In this document: positions 12,476 to 23,574 of the stretch, in pieces
Layout: each line of letters starts with the position of its first letter
Numbering within the stretch: the first letter of the stretch is position 1
Assembly (NCBI GenBank): GCA_039707465.1
Contig: CM077644.1
Span: forward strand, 142,042,462-142,106,461
Source: Rhabdophis nuchalis
Lineage: Eukaryota > Chordata > Lepidosauria > Squamata > Natricidae
Reading direction: 5' to 3'
Length of the DNA: 64,000 nt
The notes under the pieces: model-generated
Seen by the model: only the letters and a program-made list of their open reading frames with translations
Databases searched by the model: none
Told to the model about the DNA's origin: nothing
Translations under genes and position numbers: made by a program

Positions 12476-13030
12476 AGAAGGTGCAGGGCGCTGAGATGGC
12501 CGTCGGAAGGAGGCGTCCTTTCCATTCCTCTCCATTCCTTTCCTTTCCTTCCTTCCATTGCCTCCCTCCCCCTCCCTCCCTTCTTTCCTTCCTTCCCTCT
12601 TACCCTCCATCCCTCTTTCTTTTTCTTTCTTTCTTTCCTTCCTTCCTTCTTTCACTGCTCCCTTCCTCCTCCCTCCCCCTTCTTTCTTTCACTCCCTCCC
12701 TCCCACCCTCCATTCATCTTTTTTCCTATTTTTCTTTCTTTCTCCTTCTCTGTTTCTCTCTCTCTCTCTCCTCCCCCCCCCCACCCATCTGTCACTCTGT
12801 GTGTGTGTGTGTGTGTGTCTGGGTGTGTGTCTGTTTCCCCCCCCCTCTCTTTCTGTCTCTCTAAGTCTGCCTCTCTCCCTCCCTCCACCCGGGGAAGCAG
12901 CATGTCAGTTGCGGAGGTTATCCCGCAGCGAGCGGACAGAAGACCCAAGCTGCGGCTAGTGCAGGCGAGGAGGAGGGGCCAGCATGTCGACTGGGAAGGT
13001 TATCCCGCCCGCCCGCTGCCGGCACCGGAG

Positions 13031-13188
13031 TCTCTGCGCGGCTGTGGAGGGTTTCCTCCTTTCCCCTCTCTCTTCTCCCTCTGTGTGTCTGTAGAAAGAC
13101 GGGGGGGGAGGGAATCAGAGTCTAACAGACACACAGAGGGGGAAGAGACAGAGGGGGAAAGAGGAAACCCTCCACAGCCGCGCGGAGA
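13031..13188. repeat. About 60-bp-arm inverted repeat
   Basis: GCGCGGCTGTGGAGGGTTTC at the left pairs with GAAACCCTCCACAGCCGCGC at the right; arms extend through the CTCTGTGTGTCTGT / ACAGACACACAGAG ends with a loop of about 35 bases. Confidence 0.85.
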
Positions 13189-13740
13189 CTTGCCGCTTTT
13201 CCATGCATGCCTATCTTTTGCACGTCAACCAGTCGGGGCATCTGAGGTCCATACTCAACTGGAGGGCGCCGCGTTGGGGAAGCGCCCCCCCCCAGCCCCG
13301 GGGCTTCCCCCTCCCTTCTTTCCCTCGCCTCCTTCCGAGCCAAGGATATCTATTTTCCATGGTGCCGCCGTTCCCTTCTCCGCATGGCCCGGGCGCCTGT
13401 TCCTTACTGCGATGATCTCAGCAGCTGCCAGCGCGCCGCCCGGATCGCCCGCTCACGGCTCTTGCCCGCTCTCCGCCTCGAAAGCCGGGAGGGAAGCCGG
13501 GAGGGAAGCGGCATGGAAAAGCGCTTTTCCCCGCGGCTTTTCTTGCCCGCTCTCCGCCTCGAAAGCCGCGAGGGAAGCGACCCCCTTCCACGGCATGGAA
13601 AAGCGCTTTTCCCCGCGGCTTTTCTTGCCCGCTCTCCACCTCGAAAGCCGGGAGGGAAGCTTTTCCCCGCGGGCAAGAAAAGCCGCGGGGAAAAGCGCTT
13701 TTCCATGCCGTGGAAGGGGGTCGCTTCCCTCGCGGCTTTC

Positions 13741-14650
13741 GAGGCGGAGAGCGGGCAAGAAAAGCCGCGGGGAAAAGCGCTTTTCCGTGCCGCTTCCCTC
13801 CCGGCTTCCCTCGCGGCTTCCGAGGCGGAGAGCGGGCAAGAAAAGCCGCGGGGGAAAGCGCTTTTCCGTGCCGCTTCCCTCCCGGCTTCCCTCGCGGCTT
13901 CCGAGGCGGAGAGCGGGCAAGAAAAGCCGCGGGGAAAAGCGCTTTTCCATGCCGCTTCCCTCCCGGCTTCCCTCGCGGCTTCCGAGGCGGAGAGCGGGCA
14001 AGAAAAGCCGCGGGGAAAAGCGCTTTTCCGTGCCGCTTCCCTCCCGGCTTCCCTCCCGGCTTTCGAGGCGGAGAGCGGGCAAGAAAAGCCGCGGGGAAAA
14101 GCGCTTTTCCATGCCGCTTCCCTCCCGGCTTCCCTCGCGGCTTCCGAGGCGGAGAGCGGGCAAGAAAAGCCGCGGGGAAAAGCGCTTTTCCATGCCGCTT
14201 CCCTCCCGGCTTCCCTCGCGGCTTCCGAGGCGGAGAGCGGGCAAGAAAAGCCGCGGGGAAAAGCGCTTTTCCATGCCGCTTCCCTCCCGGCTTCCCTCCC
14301 GGCTTTCGAGGCGGAGAGCGGGCAAGAAAAGCCGCGGGGAAAAGCGCTTTTCCATGCCGCTTCCCTCCCGGCTTCCCTCGCGGCTTCCGAGGCGGAGAGC
14401 GGGCAAGAAAAGCCGCGGGGAAAAGCGCTTTTCCGTGCCGCTTCCCTCCCGGCTTCCCTCCCGGCTTCCGAGGCGGAGAGCGGGCAAGAAAAGCCGCGGG
14501 GAAAAGCGCTTTTCCGTGCCGCTTCCCTCCCGGCTTCCCTCCCGGCTTTCGAGGCGGAGAGCGGGCAAGAAAAGCCGCGGGGAAAAGCGCTTTTCCATGC
14601 CGCTTCCCTCCCGGCTTCCCTCCCGGCTTTCGAAGCGGAGAGCGGGCAAG
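13741..14650. repeat. 81-bp tandem array, 12 unit starts
   Basis: GAGGCGGAGAGCGGGCAAGA begins at 13741 and again every 81 bases (13822, 13903, 13984, 14065, 14146, 14227, 14308, 14389, 14470, 14551), ending with a variant at 14632. Each unit contains the palindromic core GGGGAAAAGCGCTTTTCC. Because 81 is a multiple of three, every frame lacking a stop stays open across the array, on both strands. Units differ mostly by CCATGCC/CCGTGCC and CTCGCGG/CTCCCGG. Confidence 0.95.
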
Positions 14651-15106
14651 AGCCGTGAGCGGGCGAGCCGGGCGGCGCGCTGGCAGCTGCTGAGATCATC
14701 GCAGTAAGGAACAGGCGCCCGGGCCATGCGGAGAAGGGAACGGCGGCACCATGGAAAATAGATATCCTTGGCTCGGAAGGAGGCGAGGGAAAGAAGGGAG
14801 GGGGCAGCCCCGGGGCTGGGGGGGCGCTTCCCCAACGCGGCACCCTCCAGTTGAGTATGGACCTCAGATGCCCCGACTGGTTGACATGCAAAAGATAGGC
14901 ATGCATGGAAAAGCGGCAAGTCTCCGCGGGGCTCTGGACGGCATCCAGGGAGACGAGGAACGTGAAGGGGACCTCGCGGATGACCCGGCGTATAAGACGA
15001 CCCCCCCATTTGGAGGCATGTTTTTCGGGGCCAAAAAGTCGTCTTATACGCCGGCTAATACGGTAAGTAATGAGAACAGTCAAGATGTCTTTACTTCTAA
15101 TGGAGG

Positions 15107-15629
15107 GTCATTCCATATCAAGTGGAACGGGGCTCCCTGCACAACCATCACGGATTTCGATGAAATTTTGTGTGAACGTGCACACATGTCCCCAATGAAC
15201 ATTGGTGAAGTATTACATGTGCTGATGCAATATGTGCGGAGATATAGTCATTATGTGTCCCCATACTGCAGCCTTCTACAGTATGACTCTGAGATTCCAA
15301 CAACTTTGAGACATAATATCTCTGGCAATATTTTGTTGAGAGAAACAAAACTTGGCCATCTTGCACAACTTTTCTGCTCTATTAAACAAAATACTAAAAT
15401 CATTCTCATAATCTATCTCCATCTAGATAATTTGGAGCAAAGTTGGCCGGAAATTATTGCAGCTCGAAAAAAGGTTAAAGTTTTTATATCTCTGGAAGGA
15501 AAGGTAACGCTTTACCAATGTTCATTGGGGATGTGTATGCATGTTCACACAAACTTTCATTGAAATCCGTGATGGTTGAGTGGAGCATTTTTCTGAAATC
15601 AGACCAGCTGACATGGAAATGCCCTGTGA
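15107..15629. mobile_element. Element with about 80-bp terminal inverted repeats
   Basis: Left end GGGTCATTCCATATCA followed by CAACCATCACGGATTTC and CCCCAATGAACATTGGTGAA; the right end carries the inverse (ACCAATGTTCATTGGGG, GAAATCCGTGATGGTTGAG, GACATGGAAATGCCC). The AT-rich middle of about 320 bases has no long frame. Superfamily not recognised; no clear target duplication. Confidence 0.6.
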
Positions 15630-15676
15630 GACAAGCTTATTTGGACCATTGCCTGATAATTTGGTTGGGCACACTG

Positions 15677-16807
15677 GCAAAAGCCGCTGGGTGAGATCAT
15701 CCGTGGTTGCGGGGTGGAGTACCACCTGTACGCTGATGATACTCAGCTGTACATATCTACCCCCAACCACCCCAACGATGCTGTTGAAGTGATGTCCCGG
15801 TGTGTGGAGGCCGTACGGCTCTGGATGGGAAGTAACAAACTCCGGCTCAACCCGTCCAAGACCGAGTGGCTGTGGTTTCTGGCGCCCCGGCATAGCCAGC
15901 TAATTCCATCGCTGGTTATCAGGGGCGAGTCAATGGCCCCTGTGGAAAGGGCTCGCAACTTGGGAGTCCTCCTGGACTCGCGGCTGTCCATGGATGACCA
16001 TGTGGCGGCTGTGACCAACTGGCGTACCAGGCGAACCTTTTACCAGGTTCGCCTGGTACGCCAGTTGCGTCCCTTTCTGGACCGGGGCGCCCTTCGTACA
16101 GTCACTCAAGCACTCGTGACATCTCGCCTTGACTATTGCAACGCTCTCTACATGGGGCTCCCCTTGAGGTGCATCCGGAGGCTCCAGTTAGTCCAGAACG
16201 CGGCCGCGCGGGGGATTTTGGGAACATCTCGAAGTTTCCATGTAACACCTCTCCTGCACGAGCTGCACTGGCTACCGGTGGCCTTCCGGGTGTGCTTCAA
16301 GGTGCTTGTTACCATCTTTAAATCGCTCCATGGCTCGGGGCCTACTTACTTGCGGGACCGCCTCCTGCCACATACCTCCCACCGACCGATTTGCTCCCAC
16401 AGAGAGGGCCTTCTTAGGGCGCCGACTGCCGGTCAATGCCGGCTGGCGACGCCCAGGAACAGGGCCTTCTCTGTGGCAGGGCCCGCCCTCTGGAACGACC
16501 TCCCCCCCAAACTTCGCACCATCACGGACCTTCCCCTCTTCCGCCGCTTACTTAAGACACTTCTTTTTCAGCAAGCTGGACTGGCGTAGAACTTGAATTT
16601 TAGAACAATAGAGCCTCAGCCAAGTTAGATAGGTTTTTTAATGGGAATTTTAGCACAGGTTTTCTATTTAATTTCTTTTTAACTTTTGTACATTGTTATT
16701 TATTGTAAATTTTTTAATGTCCTGTGCACCGCCCAGAGTCTATCTCGACCGAGATTGGTGCGGTTAACCAATCGATTAAAATAAATAAAATAAATAAATA
16801 AATAAAA
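15677..16807 (+). mobile_element. 5'-truncated L2/L3-type LINE with YADD motif
   Basis: Begins mid-frame at AAGCCGCTGGGTGAGATCAT and encodes the last third of the reverse transcriptase. The frame 15714-16589 reads [20 protein letters not shown] (catalytic YADD), SKTEWLWFLAPRHSQ, NLGVLLDSRLSMDDH, LDYCNALYMGLPL and ends FQQAGLA. A small in-frame duplication ([17 protein letters not shown]) distinguishes it. The 3' UTR ends in (AAAT)n at about 16780-16807, unlike the (ATT)n copies, so it belongs to a different subfamily. The endonuclease and RT N-terminus are missing. Confidence 0.85.
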
Positions 16808-18436
16808 ATTATGAGGTCCAGGTGGCTACCTAGCCTGAAAAGATAATCTACTTCCTCTCTTTTGGCATGGAGATCAGGTCTCCCTTATTGTCCAGAACAG
16901 TACTATAGGGTGTGAACCAGTTAAAGGACATTCATCTCTTGTTTCTGAAATTCAGGTCCTTTCATTAATACTTTGGGATGTAATAACAGCAAAACTAGGA
17001 GGTCATAAAAGGAATGTAAGTGGGATGGGTGGACAGAAAAGTATAAACCGTCTCCAGTAAATCCACTAAGAGCATGACATTTTTCTTCTTAAGGTACTCT
17101 ATTCTGTTGTATTTGACATTGTGATTTATTTGCTTGAGATCTAAAATAATCCTATTCTTGGGAATATGGAGTATAAGTCAGAGAAGCTCTTGCTTCGTTA
17201 AATCTATCTGATAGCTTGTACATCTTGGATATGGCTTATGATCTTCAGGATCAGCTGCAGTTTGGTTGTCTTATGACAACTCGGGGCTTGGGATGTCAAA
17301 GGGGCATGGTGAATTTGAAATGTATCTTTGTGACCCATGCATTTGGTATTTCATATGAATCCAGCTGTCTGCAAATTTCATTAGTTTTCTATACACAAGA
17401 GAAGCTAAGACACTCACTAAACTGATAGTGCCCCTCCCCTTCTGTGGGTGAATAAGGTTTCTGCCTGACATTCTGGTATAATCTATTTTGGGATTTCTAC
17501 TATCACCCACCCCCCAATGTTTTTTGGCTCTTCTGCAGATCTGTATGAATGCTGAAAAAATGAAAGAATGGGAGGTATAACTGGGCATTCTGAACACTGC
17601 TTTGTTTTTGTTGGTGGTGATGATGGTGATTAAGGACATGGCTTTCTTCATGTTTTCGATTAGGACATCATCAAGAGCTTCTCTTTAAGCAGTCTGACCA
17701 GGAGGAATTAGAGACAACATTCCTATTCTTCAAAGGTCTCTTTTGGTAGCTATGTGAGACATAAACCCCCCCAAAAAGAGCGGCAAGAATGCATGCTTCA
17801 AACTAGGTATTAAAGCAAACAATTTCAGATTGTTTCTCCAGATGCATTTCTGTATTTTTATGACGCGCTAGTTAGTAATAATTTGTACTGAACCAATCAG
17901 CAAATTTCCATTAAGGTTTCTATTATATAACTTACTACTACTCAATAATGACCCAAAATTGGATAGGCTGAGAGGTTAATGCCATACTAAAGAATGGGAA
18001 AGTAGCACTTGCAAGCTCACTAGTTCACTTAATTTGGAATTCTCAACTGGAGCAACTCCGATCCCACATTTAAGCATGTACAGAGTCTGTCGAATAATGT
18101 ATTGGGAGCTAAACTCGCAATAAGGGGAATGATTATTATCAGGACTAAACGCTACTTTAAAAGCAATAAAACTGGAAGAAAAAGATGAAGATTCTATCAT
18201 ATTGGCATCCCTATCTTCCATTAACTACTCCAATTTGAATCAATCAGCCAATCAGATTTCATGGCTAATTGTACCAACCTTCATACCTCTCCACTGTGTC
18301 TACCAGTAGGTCTAATTTAGGATAATCTGTTGGATTTAAGGCCTGCATTATTAAAACGTAAGATATATCATAAGGGCCTTGTCTAGGATTAAGACTGACT
18401 TCTTTAATCAAAGCGTTTAGGGCCAGTATTAAGCAA
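16808..18436. other. Intron DNA, no gene or repeat recognised
   Basis: Mixed-composition sequence with short frames only (longest 126 codons, 17271-17651 minus, no known signature). Confidence 0.5.
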
Positions 18437-21194
18437 TTGTGAGTCCCTCTGCGTGAAGTGGGGCCTAGGGAGGCAGTTGGGCTTGCTGGTTGTATACCTG
18501 GCTCCCCGCTATGTAGCAGCAGCCCTGCCCGAGCTCCTAGAGGTGATCGCTACGGTGGCAGTTGAGACCCCCAGACTTCTAGTCATGGGGGACTTTAACC
18601 TGCCATCGGTGGGCGAATCATCCGGGGTAGCTCGGGAGTTCATGGCTTCCATGACGGCCATGGACCTGACCCAAGTAATTCAAGGCCCCACGCACGAGGG
18701 TGGACACACACCGGATCTCATCTTTGTCTCAGGCCAATGGAAGAGTGATCTGGGTATAGGGGATATAGTCATCACACCCTTGTCATGGACAGACCACTCA
18801 CTTCTCCGGCTTGACTTTCCGACCGCTACTCCCCTCCGCGGGGAGGTGGAACCTGAGTTACCAATCTGGTTCCGCCCCAGGCGCCTGATGGACCCAGATG
18901 GGTTCCAAGCGGCGCTTGGGCCACTTCCTGAACCCCTGACCCGCGCCCCGATGGAGGACCTCGTGGCCGCATGGAATACTGCGACCACGGGAGCCTTGGA
19001 TCGGGTCGCGCCCTTGCGGCCTCTCTTGCGGCGGCGAGCCACCCTGGCTCCTTGGTTTACCGAGGAGCTGAGGGTGATGAAACGCCACAAGAGATGCCTA
19101 GAGAGAAGATGGAGGTCTACCCGCTCTGAATCTGACCGGACACAGGTAAGAGCCCATTTACGGACTTACATTGTGGCGCTGAGAGTGGCCAAACGCCATC
19201 ATTGCGCCACTCTCATAGCATCTGCAGATAACCGCCCTGCCGCCCTGTTTAGGGTGACCCGTACCCTCCTTCAACAGAGGGTGCGGGAAGCCCCTTACAG
19301 GGTAGAGCAGAGGAATTTGTGTCTTATCTGCAGGAGAAAATCGCTCAGATACAGAATGAGTTAGCCCCCATTGCTGGTCCAGTGGATTGCCACGAGGGGG
19401 ATCTTGTTTGGGAGGAGTTTGACTCCGTTACTTCCGAGGATATGGACAGGTTACGTGGGCGACTGCGAGCCACCACATGTTTATTGGACCCGTGTCCCTC
19501 CTGGCTTGTACTGGCATCCTGGGAGGTGACACGAGGCTGGCTCCAAGAGGTTATCAACGCATCCTTGAGTGAGGGTTCCTTGCCTGCCTCCCTAAAAGAG
19601 GCCATGGTGAGGCCCCTCCTCAAGAAGCCCTCTTTGGATCCAGCTTTATTAACCAACTATCGTCCAGTCTCCAACCTTCCCTTCCTGGCGAAGGTTGTTG
19701 AGAGTGTGGTGGCACAACAGTTTCCCCGTCATCTGGAGGAAATTGATTATCTAGACCCGCGCCAGTCCGGCTTTCGACCCGGGCATAGCACCGAGACGGC
19801 ATTGGTCGCGTTGGTGGATGATCTCTGGAGGGCCAGAGATGGGGGTTGCTCCTCCATCCTGGTTCTGTTAGACCTCTCGGCGGCTTTCGATACCATCGAC
19901 CATGGTATCCTATTGCATCGGCTGGGGGGGTTGGGGGTGGGAGGCACCGTTTTGCGGTGGTTCTCCTCCTACCTCTCTGGCCGATTGCAATTTGTGTTGA
20001 CAGGAGAGCAGAGGTCGACCCCGAGACCCCTCACATGTGGGGTGCCTTAGGGGTCGGTCCTCTCGCCTCTCCTGTTCAACACATACATGAAGCCGCTGGG
20101 CGAGATCATCCGTGGTTTTGGGGTAGAGTATCATCTCTACGCTGATGATACTCAGCTGTATATATCTACCCCAAACCAACCCAACGATGCCGTAGCGGTG
20201 ATGTGCCAGTGCCTGGAAGCCGTGCGGATCTGGATGGGAAGTAACGGACTCGGGCTCAACCCGACCAAGACCGAGTGGCTGTGGTTTCCGGCTGCCCGAT
20301 TCAACCAGCTGACTCCATCGCTGGCCATAGGGGGCGAACATCTTGCCCCTGTGGATGGGGCGCGCAACTTGGGTGTCCTCCTGGATACCCGGCTGTCCAT
20401 GGAAGATCAAGTGACAGCCGTGGCCAGGAGGGCGTTTTACCAGGTTCGCCTGGTACGCCAGTTGCGCCCCCTATTGGATCGGGACGCCCTTCGCACAGTC
20501 ACTCATGCTCTCGTGACATCCCGACTGGATTATTGCAACTCTCTCTACATGGGGCTCCCCTTGAGGTGTACCCGGAGGCTTCAGTTGGTCCAGAACGCAG
20601 CCGCGCGAGCAATTATGGGCACCTCTAGGTTTGCCCACGTAACACCTTGCGCGAGCTGCACTGGCTACCTGTCGTCTTCCGGGTGCGCTTCAAGGTGTTA
20701 ATTACCATCTTCAAAGCGCTCCATGGCTCGGGACCTAGCTACCTGCGGGATCGGATCCTGCCCCATACATCCTCACGGCCGATTCGCTCCCACAGAGAGG
20801 GACTTCTCTGGGTGCCGTCCACTAGACTTTGTCAGCGGGCGACGCCCAGGGGAAGGGCCTTCTCTGTGGCGGGCCCAGCCCTCTGGAACGACCTTCCCCC
20901 CGATATCAGGACAACCACGGACCTCCGCTCCTTCCGCTTAAAATTAAAGACACACTTTTTTCGCCTGGCCGGCCTTGGGTAGTCTCTTTTTAGGTTAGGG
21001 GTTTTAGGGGTAATTTTTAGTTTAGTTTATGGGTTTTAGCGCAGGATTAATTTAATCCATTTTTAATTTTGTATTTTGTATTTTGTCTGTGGTCTTATTT
21101 GTATTTTTAATTGCCTGTGCCCCGCCTCGAGTCCCCTTGGGGAGAGACAGCGGGATATAAAATTAAATTATTATTATTATTATTATTATTATTA
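18437..21194 (+). mobile_element. L2/L3-type LINE, nearly complete ORF2 with (ATT)n tail
   Basis: From part-way through the apurinic-type endonuclease to the 3' end. The 5' end is truncated in the endonuclease; at the 3' end the UTR runs from 20983 and an (ATT)n tail closes at about 21194. The ORF2 remnant is described separately. Confidence 0.88.
18453..20982 (+). pseudogene. LINE ORF2 remnant: endonuclease plus reverse transcriptase, broken
   Basis: The first frame (18453-19364) carries the endonuclease motifs VMGDFNLPS, HTPDLIFVSGQ and SWTDHSLLRLDF. A frameshift near 19295 passes to 19319-20050, with the RT region YRPVSNLPFLAKVVESVVAQ, RQSGFRPGHSTETALVALVD and catalytic AAFDTIDHGIL. There a CAG-to-TAG change (20048-20050) stops the frame just before the [11 protein letters not shown] motif. 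Translation resumes in the same family (20087-20701: [10 protein letters not shown]) and a short deletion near 20645 shifts it again before the ending FRLAGLG. At least three lesions mean it cannot make a working enzyme. Endonuclease and RT act together in target-primed insertion. Confidence 0.85.
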
Positions 21195-21956
21195 ATTCTC
21201 AAACAAATCCCATTTGCCCTAATTTGAGATGACAATCTATAGGAGAAAAATAAGCATGTATTAATAAAATGTGTTGACCTTTTGGCCAAACAGTTGTACA
21301 AAATAACTGGATGGAATTTAGCTAAGCAAGCCATTCAGATATCCAGGGGAATATTTTTCTCTAGATGTAATGGGGTATAAGAATCACCCTGGAAAAATAA
21401 AAATAAAAACAAAAGCAGAAAAGTAATTTAGAAAAAATGTCTCAAACTTGACCATCCCTAGTTTCCTTAAAGATAAAGGCAGGAGAGGGTAAGTGCATTA
21501 GTCTTAGAAGATTCTATTACTATAAACCTACAATAAGAGAGTTGCTTCTAAATGAAAACGGTGGCAAATAAAATTAATTAATAAAGTAGTAGAATAAAAT
21601 AAAATAAAAGTAGTATTAGCATTCATAATTTTAGTTTCCTAGTCTGGTCTATGCTGAAGGACTGACTTCTAAGGGGGCAGCAATTGAGAAGAATTGTCTC
21701 TGTGATCCTTAAAAATGGCAGTTTATGAGTAAATAGGTAATTGATGAGCAAAGAAACTAAGATGGTGAGCAAGCCCACCCTACTTGATTATATTATGTAA
21801 ACAGGACTATTGTGAAAAACCACATCCTAAACCATAAAGAGTTGCCCACTAATACTGAAAGGGAATGCTACTGTATAAAAATGGAAAGAAGAAGGTGTGT
21901 TGGGTATGTTCACTGCCTTTAGTTATTTGTAAAAATAATAGACAAATAAACAAATG
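21195..21956. other. Intron DNA, no gene seen
   Basis: AT-rich with AAATAAAA-type simple stretches; nothing recognised. Confidence 0.5.
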
Positions 21957-22656
21957 CCATATTTTTGGGAGTATAGGATGCACATTTTTGCCTCAAAAGA
22001 GGCTGAAAATCTGGGTGCGTCTTATACACTGAATACAGCATTTTTTGCCTCCCGAAGCCCCACCCCTTCATCAAAATGGCAGTGCATAGCCTTATAGAGG
22101 CTTTTAGAGAGCTCCTGGGGGCTGGGTAGGGCAGAAATGAGCGACAAACAGCCTGTTTCTGCCCCCCCCAACCCCCAGCAGCACTCTATAAGCTTCCTAA
22201 AGGCTATGCATGCAATTTTATTTTATTTTTTACAAAAAACGGGTCCATTTTCATAAAAAACGGGCCATTTTTTGCTTGCCCCCCCCCCGAGCACTCTACA
22301 CCTTAAAAGGCTATTGATGTCTTTTTTTTCTTTTTTTAAAAAAGAAAAATGGGCGGTTTGTGGAGGTTTGCAGAGGGCAAAAACTCCCCACCCCACTTTC
22401 GGAAAGCTCTTTAGAGTGGTTGATGAGAATTAGATGGATCAAGAGCTGTGCCAGCAGAAACAAAGTCTTAGGTACTGCAGATTGTCAGCAATTTCCTTCT
22501 CCAGCACATGGATAAATACACCTGGAAACATTTACCTATCTACCTACTCTCTCTCTCTCCCTATCTACCTACTGTATTTCTCTCTTTTTCTCCCTCCCTT
22601 CCTCTATCTACCTGCCTCTTCAAAACCTTGGTGCGTCTTATACTCCAAAAATACGG
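21957..22656. mobile_element. TIR element, uninterrupted 700-bp copy (GTATAAGACGCACC family)
   Basis: Left end CCATATTTTTGGGAGTATAG, right end GGTGCGTCTTATACTCC then AAAAATACGG and TA. The interior matches the 7991-9916 copy without the LINE: GAATACAGCATTTTTTGCCT, GGCTATGCATGCAATTT, AAACGGGCCATTTTTTGC, then a CTACCTACTGTATTTCTCTC tract. This copy shows the ancestral empty site for the LINE in the other copy. Confidence 0.7.
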
Positions 22657-22677
22657 TAAATAAAAATACTGTATATA

Positions 22678-23070
22678 TCATATTTTTCAGACTAGAAAAC
22701 ACACTGGAGTATAAGATGCACCAATTACTATTGAGCCATGTGCCATCTACTGTAGACTATACCTGTGCACTTGGGTTTTCTTGCCTGAAAGTAGAATCTT
22801 ACTTTTTCACCACTGAATTGGAACATCATGGAAAAAGAGAAGTTAAGAGGTCACCTCTTGAAACGAGAGGTAAATTTAAAAAAAAAACTTTTTCCCCTCC
22901 CCAGCCTCTAGGAGCACTCTGCACGCCTCCCAAATCCTCTGCATGCCTTGTTTTTTGTGAAAAACGGGGCATGCAGAGAGTTTAGCAGGTCTGCAAAGTG
23001 CTCCTGGGGGGCCAGAAGAGCAAAAATGCAATGTGCAATGGGTTTGGGAGGTGAAAAACAGGCCCATCCT
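22678..23070. mobile_element. Second, rearranged TIR-family copy
   Basis: Starts CATATTTTTCAGACTAG with GGAGTATAAGATGCACC, and contains GAGCACTCTGCACGCCTCC and AAAGTGCTCCTGGGGGGCC in opposing directions. A clear right end is not visible. Confidence 0.5.
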
Positions 23071-23574
23071 GAGCTGCGGCTAAAAAGGAACTCCCACCTG
23101 ACCTAGAGAATTCCCACCTGTCACATGGAGAATGTTCTCGACCACCTGGACTCGGAAGGCTCAGCCATCGGGATCTTGGCCAGTGGAAGAACCGGAAAGA
23201 AATCTTTGGAATATGAGAGCGCCAGGTTGGGAGTCTCCCTGCAGCCTCGCACCTGCTTTTGCCCCGAGACTAAGGAAGCAGGGTTGTGAAGAGGGCTGTG
23301 AACAAGCCTGGTCGTTCAATGAGGCAGCCTTGCCAGGTTGTTTTCTTTGGTCTCCCCTTTTGTCGCTCAGGTGCCGCCACAAGGAATTGTTAATCCAAAT
23401 AGAAGGGATCTCCACCATTCCTCGTCCAATGGGCCGTTCCCGATCAAGCACAGCAGCAGCCATTCAGCTGCATGAAAGATCCGGGCAGATTGGGTGGGTG
23501 GAGGAAGGGAAGAGGACCAATCTACTCTCCATGAAGGCTTTTTTCAGGAGCCAAAGCCTTTGAATCAAACTTGA
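23071..23574. other. Unassigned GC-moderate segment
   Basis: Frames of 143 codons (plus) and 100 codons (minus) overlap here; neither protein resembles a family I know and no splice-bounded match to a gene was seen. Confidence 0.45.

Larger units (their letters stand above)
11300..15063. mobile_element. 3.76-kb foldback-type element with TA flanks and an internal 81-bp array
   Basis: The outer ends are 25/26 matching inverted repeats beginning CCGTATTTGCCGGCG and ending CGCCGGCTAATACGG, with TA on each side (11298-11299, 15064-15065). Inside, in order: a (C/T)-rich tract with (TG)n; a GC-rich block with a hairpin at 12281-12475; a second copy of the same C/T plus GC block (12519-13010), a direct duplication; a hairpin at 13031-13188; then a large palindrome (13190-14935) whose right arm holds a 12-unit 81-bp array. 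There is no transposase; the long open frames on both strands (up to 1043 codons) come from stop-poor GC-rich repeats. Confidence 0.75.

Noticed and set aside
11576..14707. A 1043-codon open frame, with similarly long frames on the other strand (559, 518 codons) and in other frames
   Set aside because: They run through C/T tracts, (TG)n and the 81-bp array, whose period is a multiple of three and which lacks stops on both strands. No domain, no codon bias and mirror frames of equal quality: artefacts.
23132..23563. 143-codon plus frame
   Set aside because: Overlapped by a 100-codon minus frame, unrecognised, and without splice, promoter or homology support.
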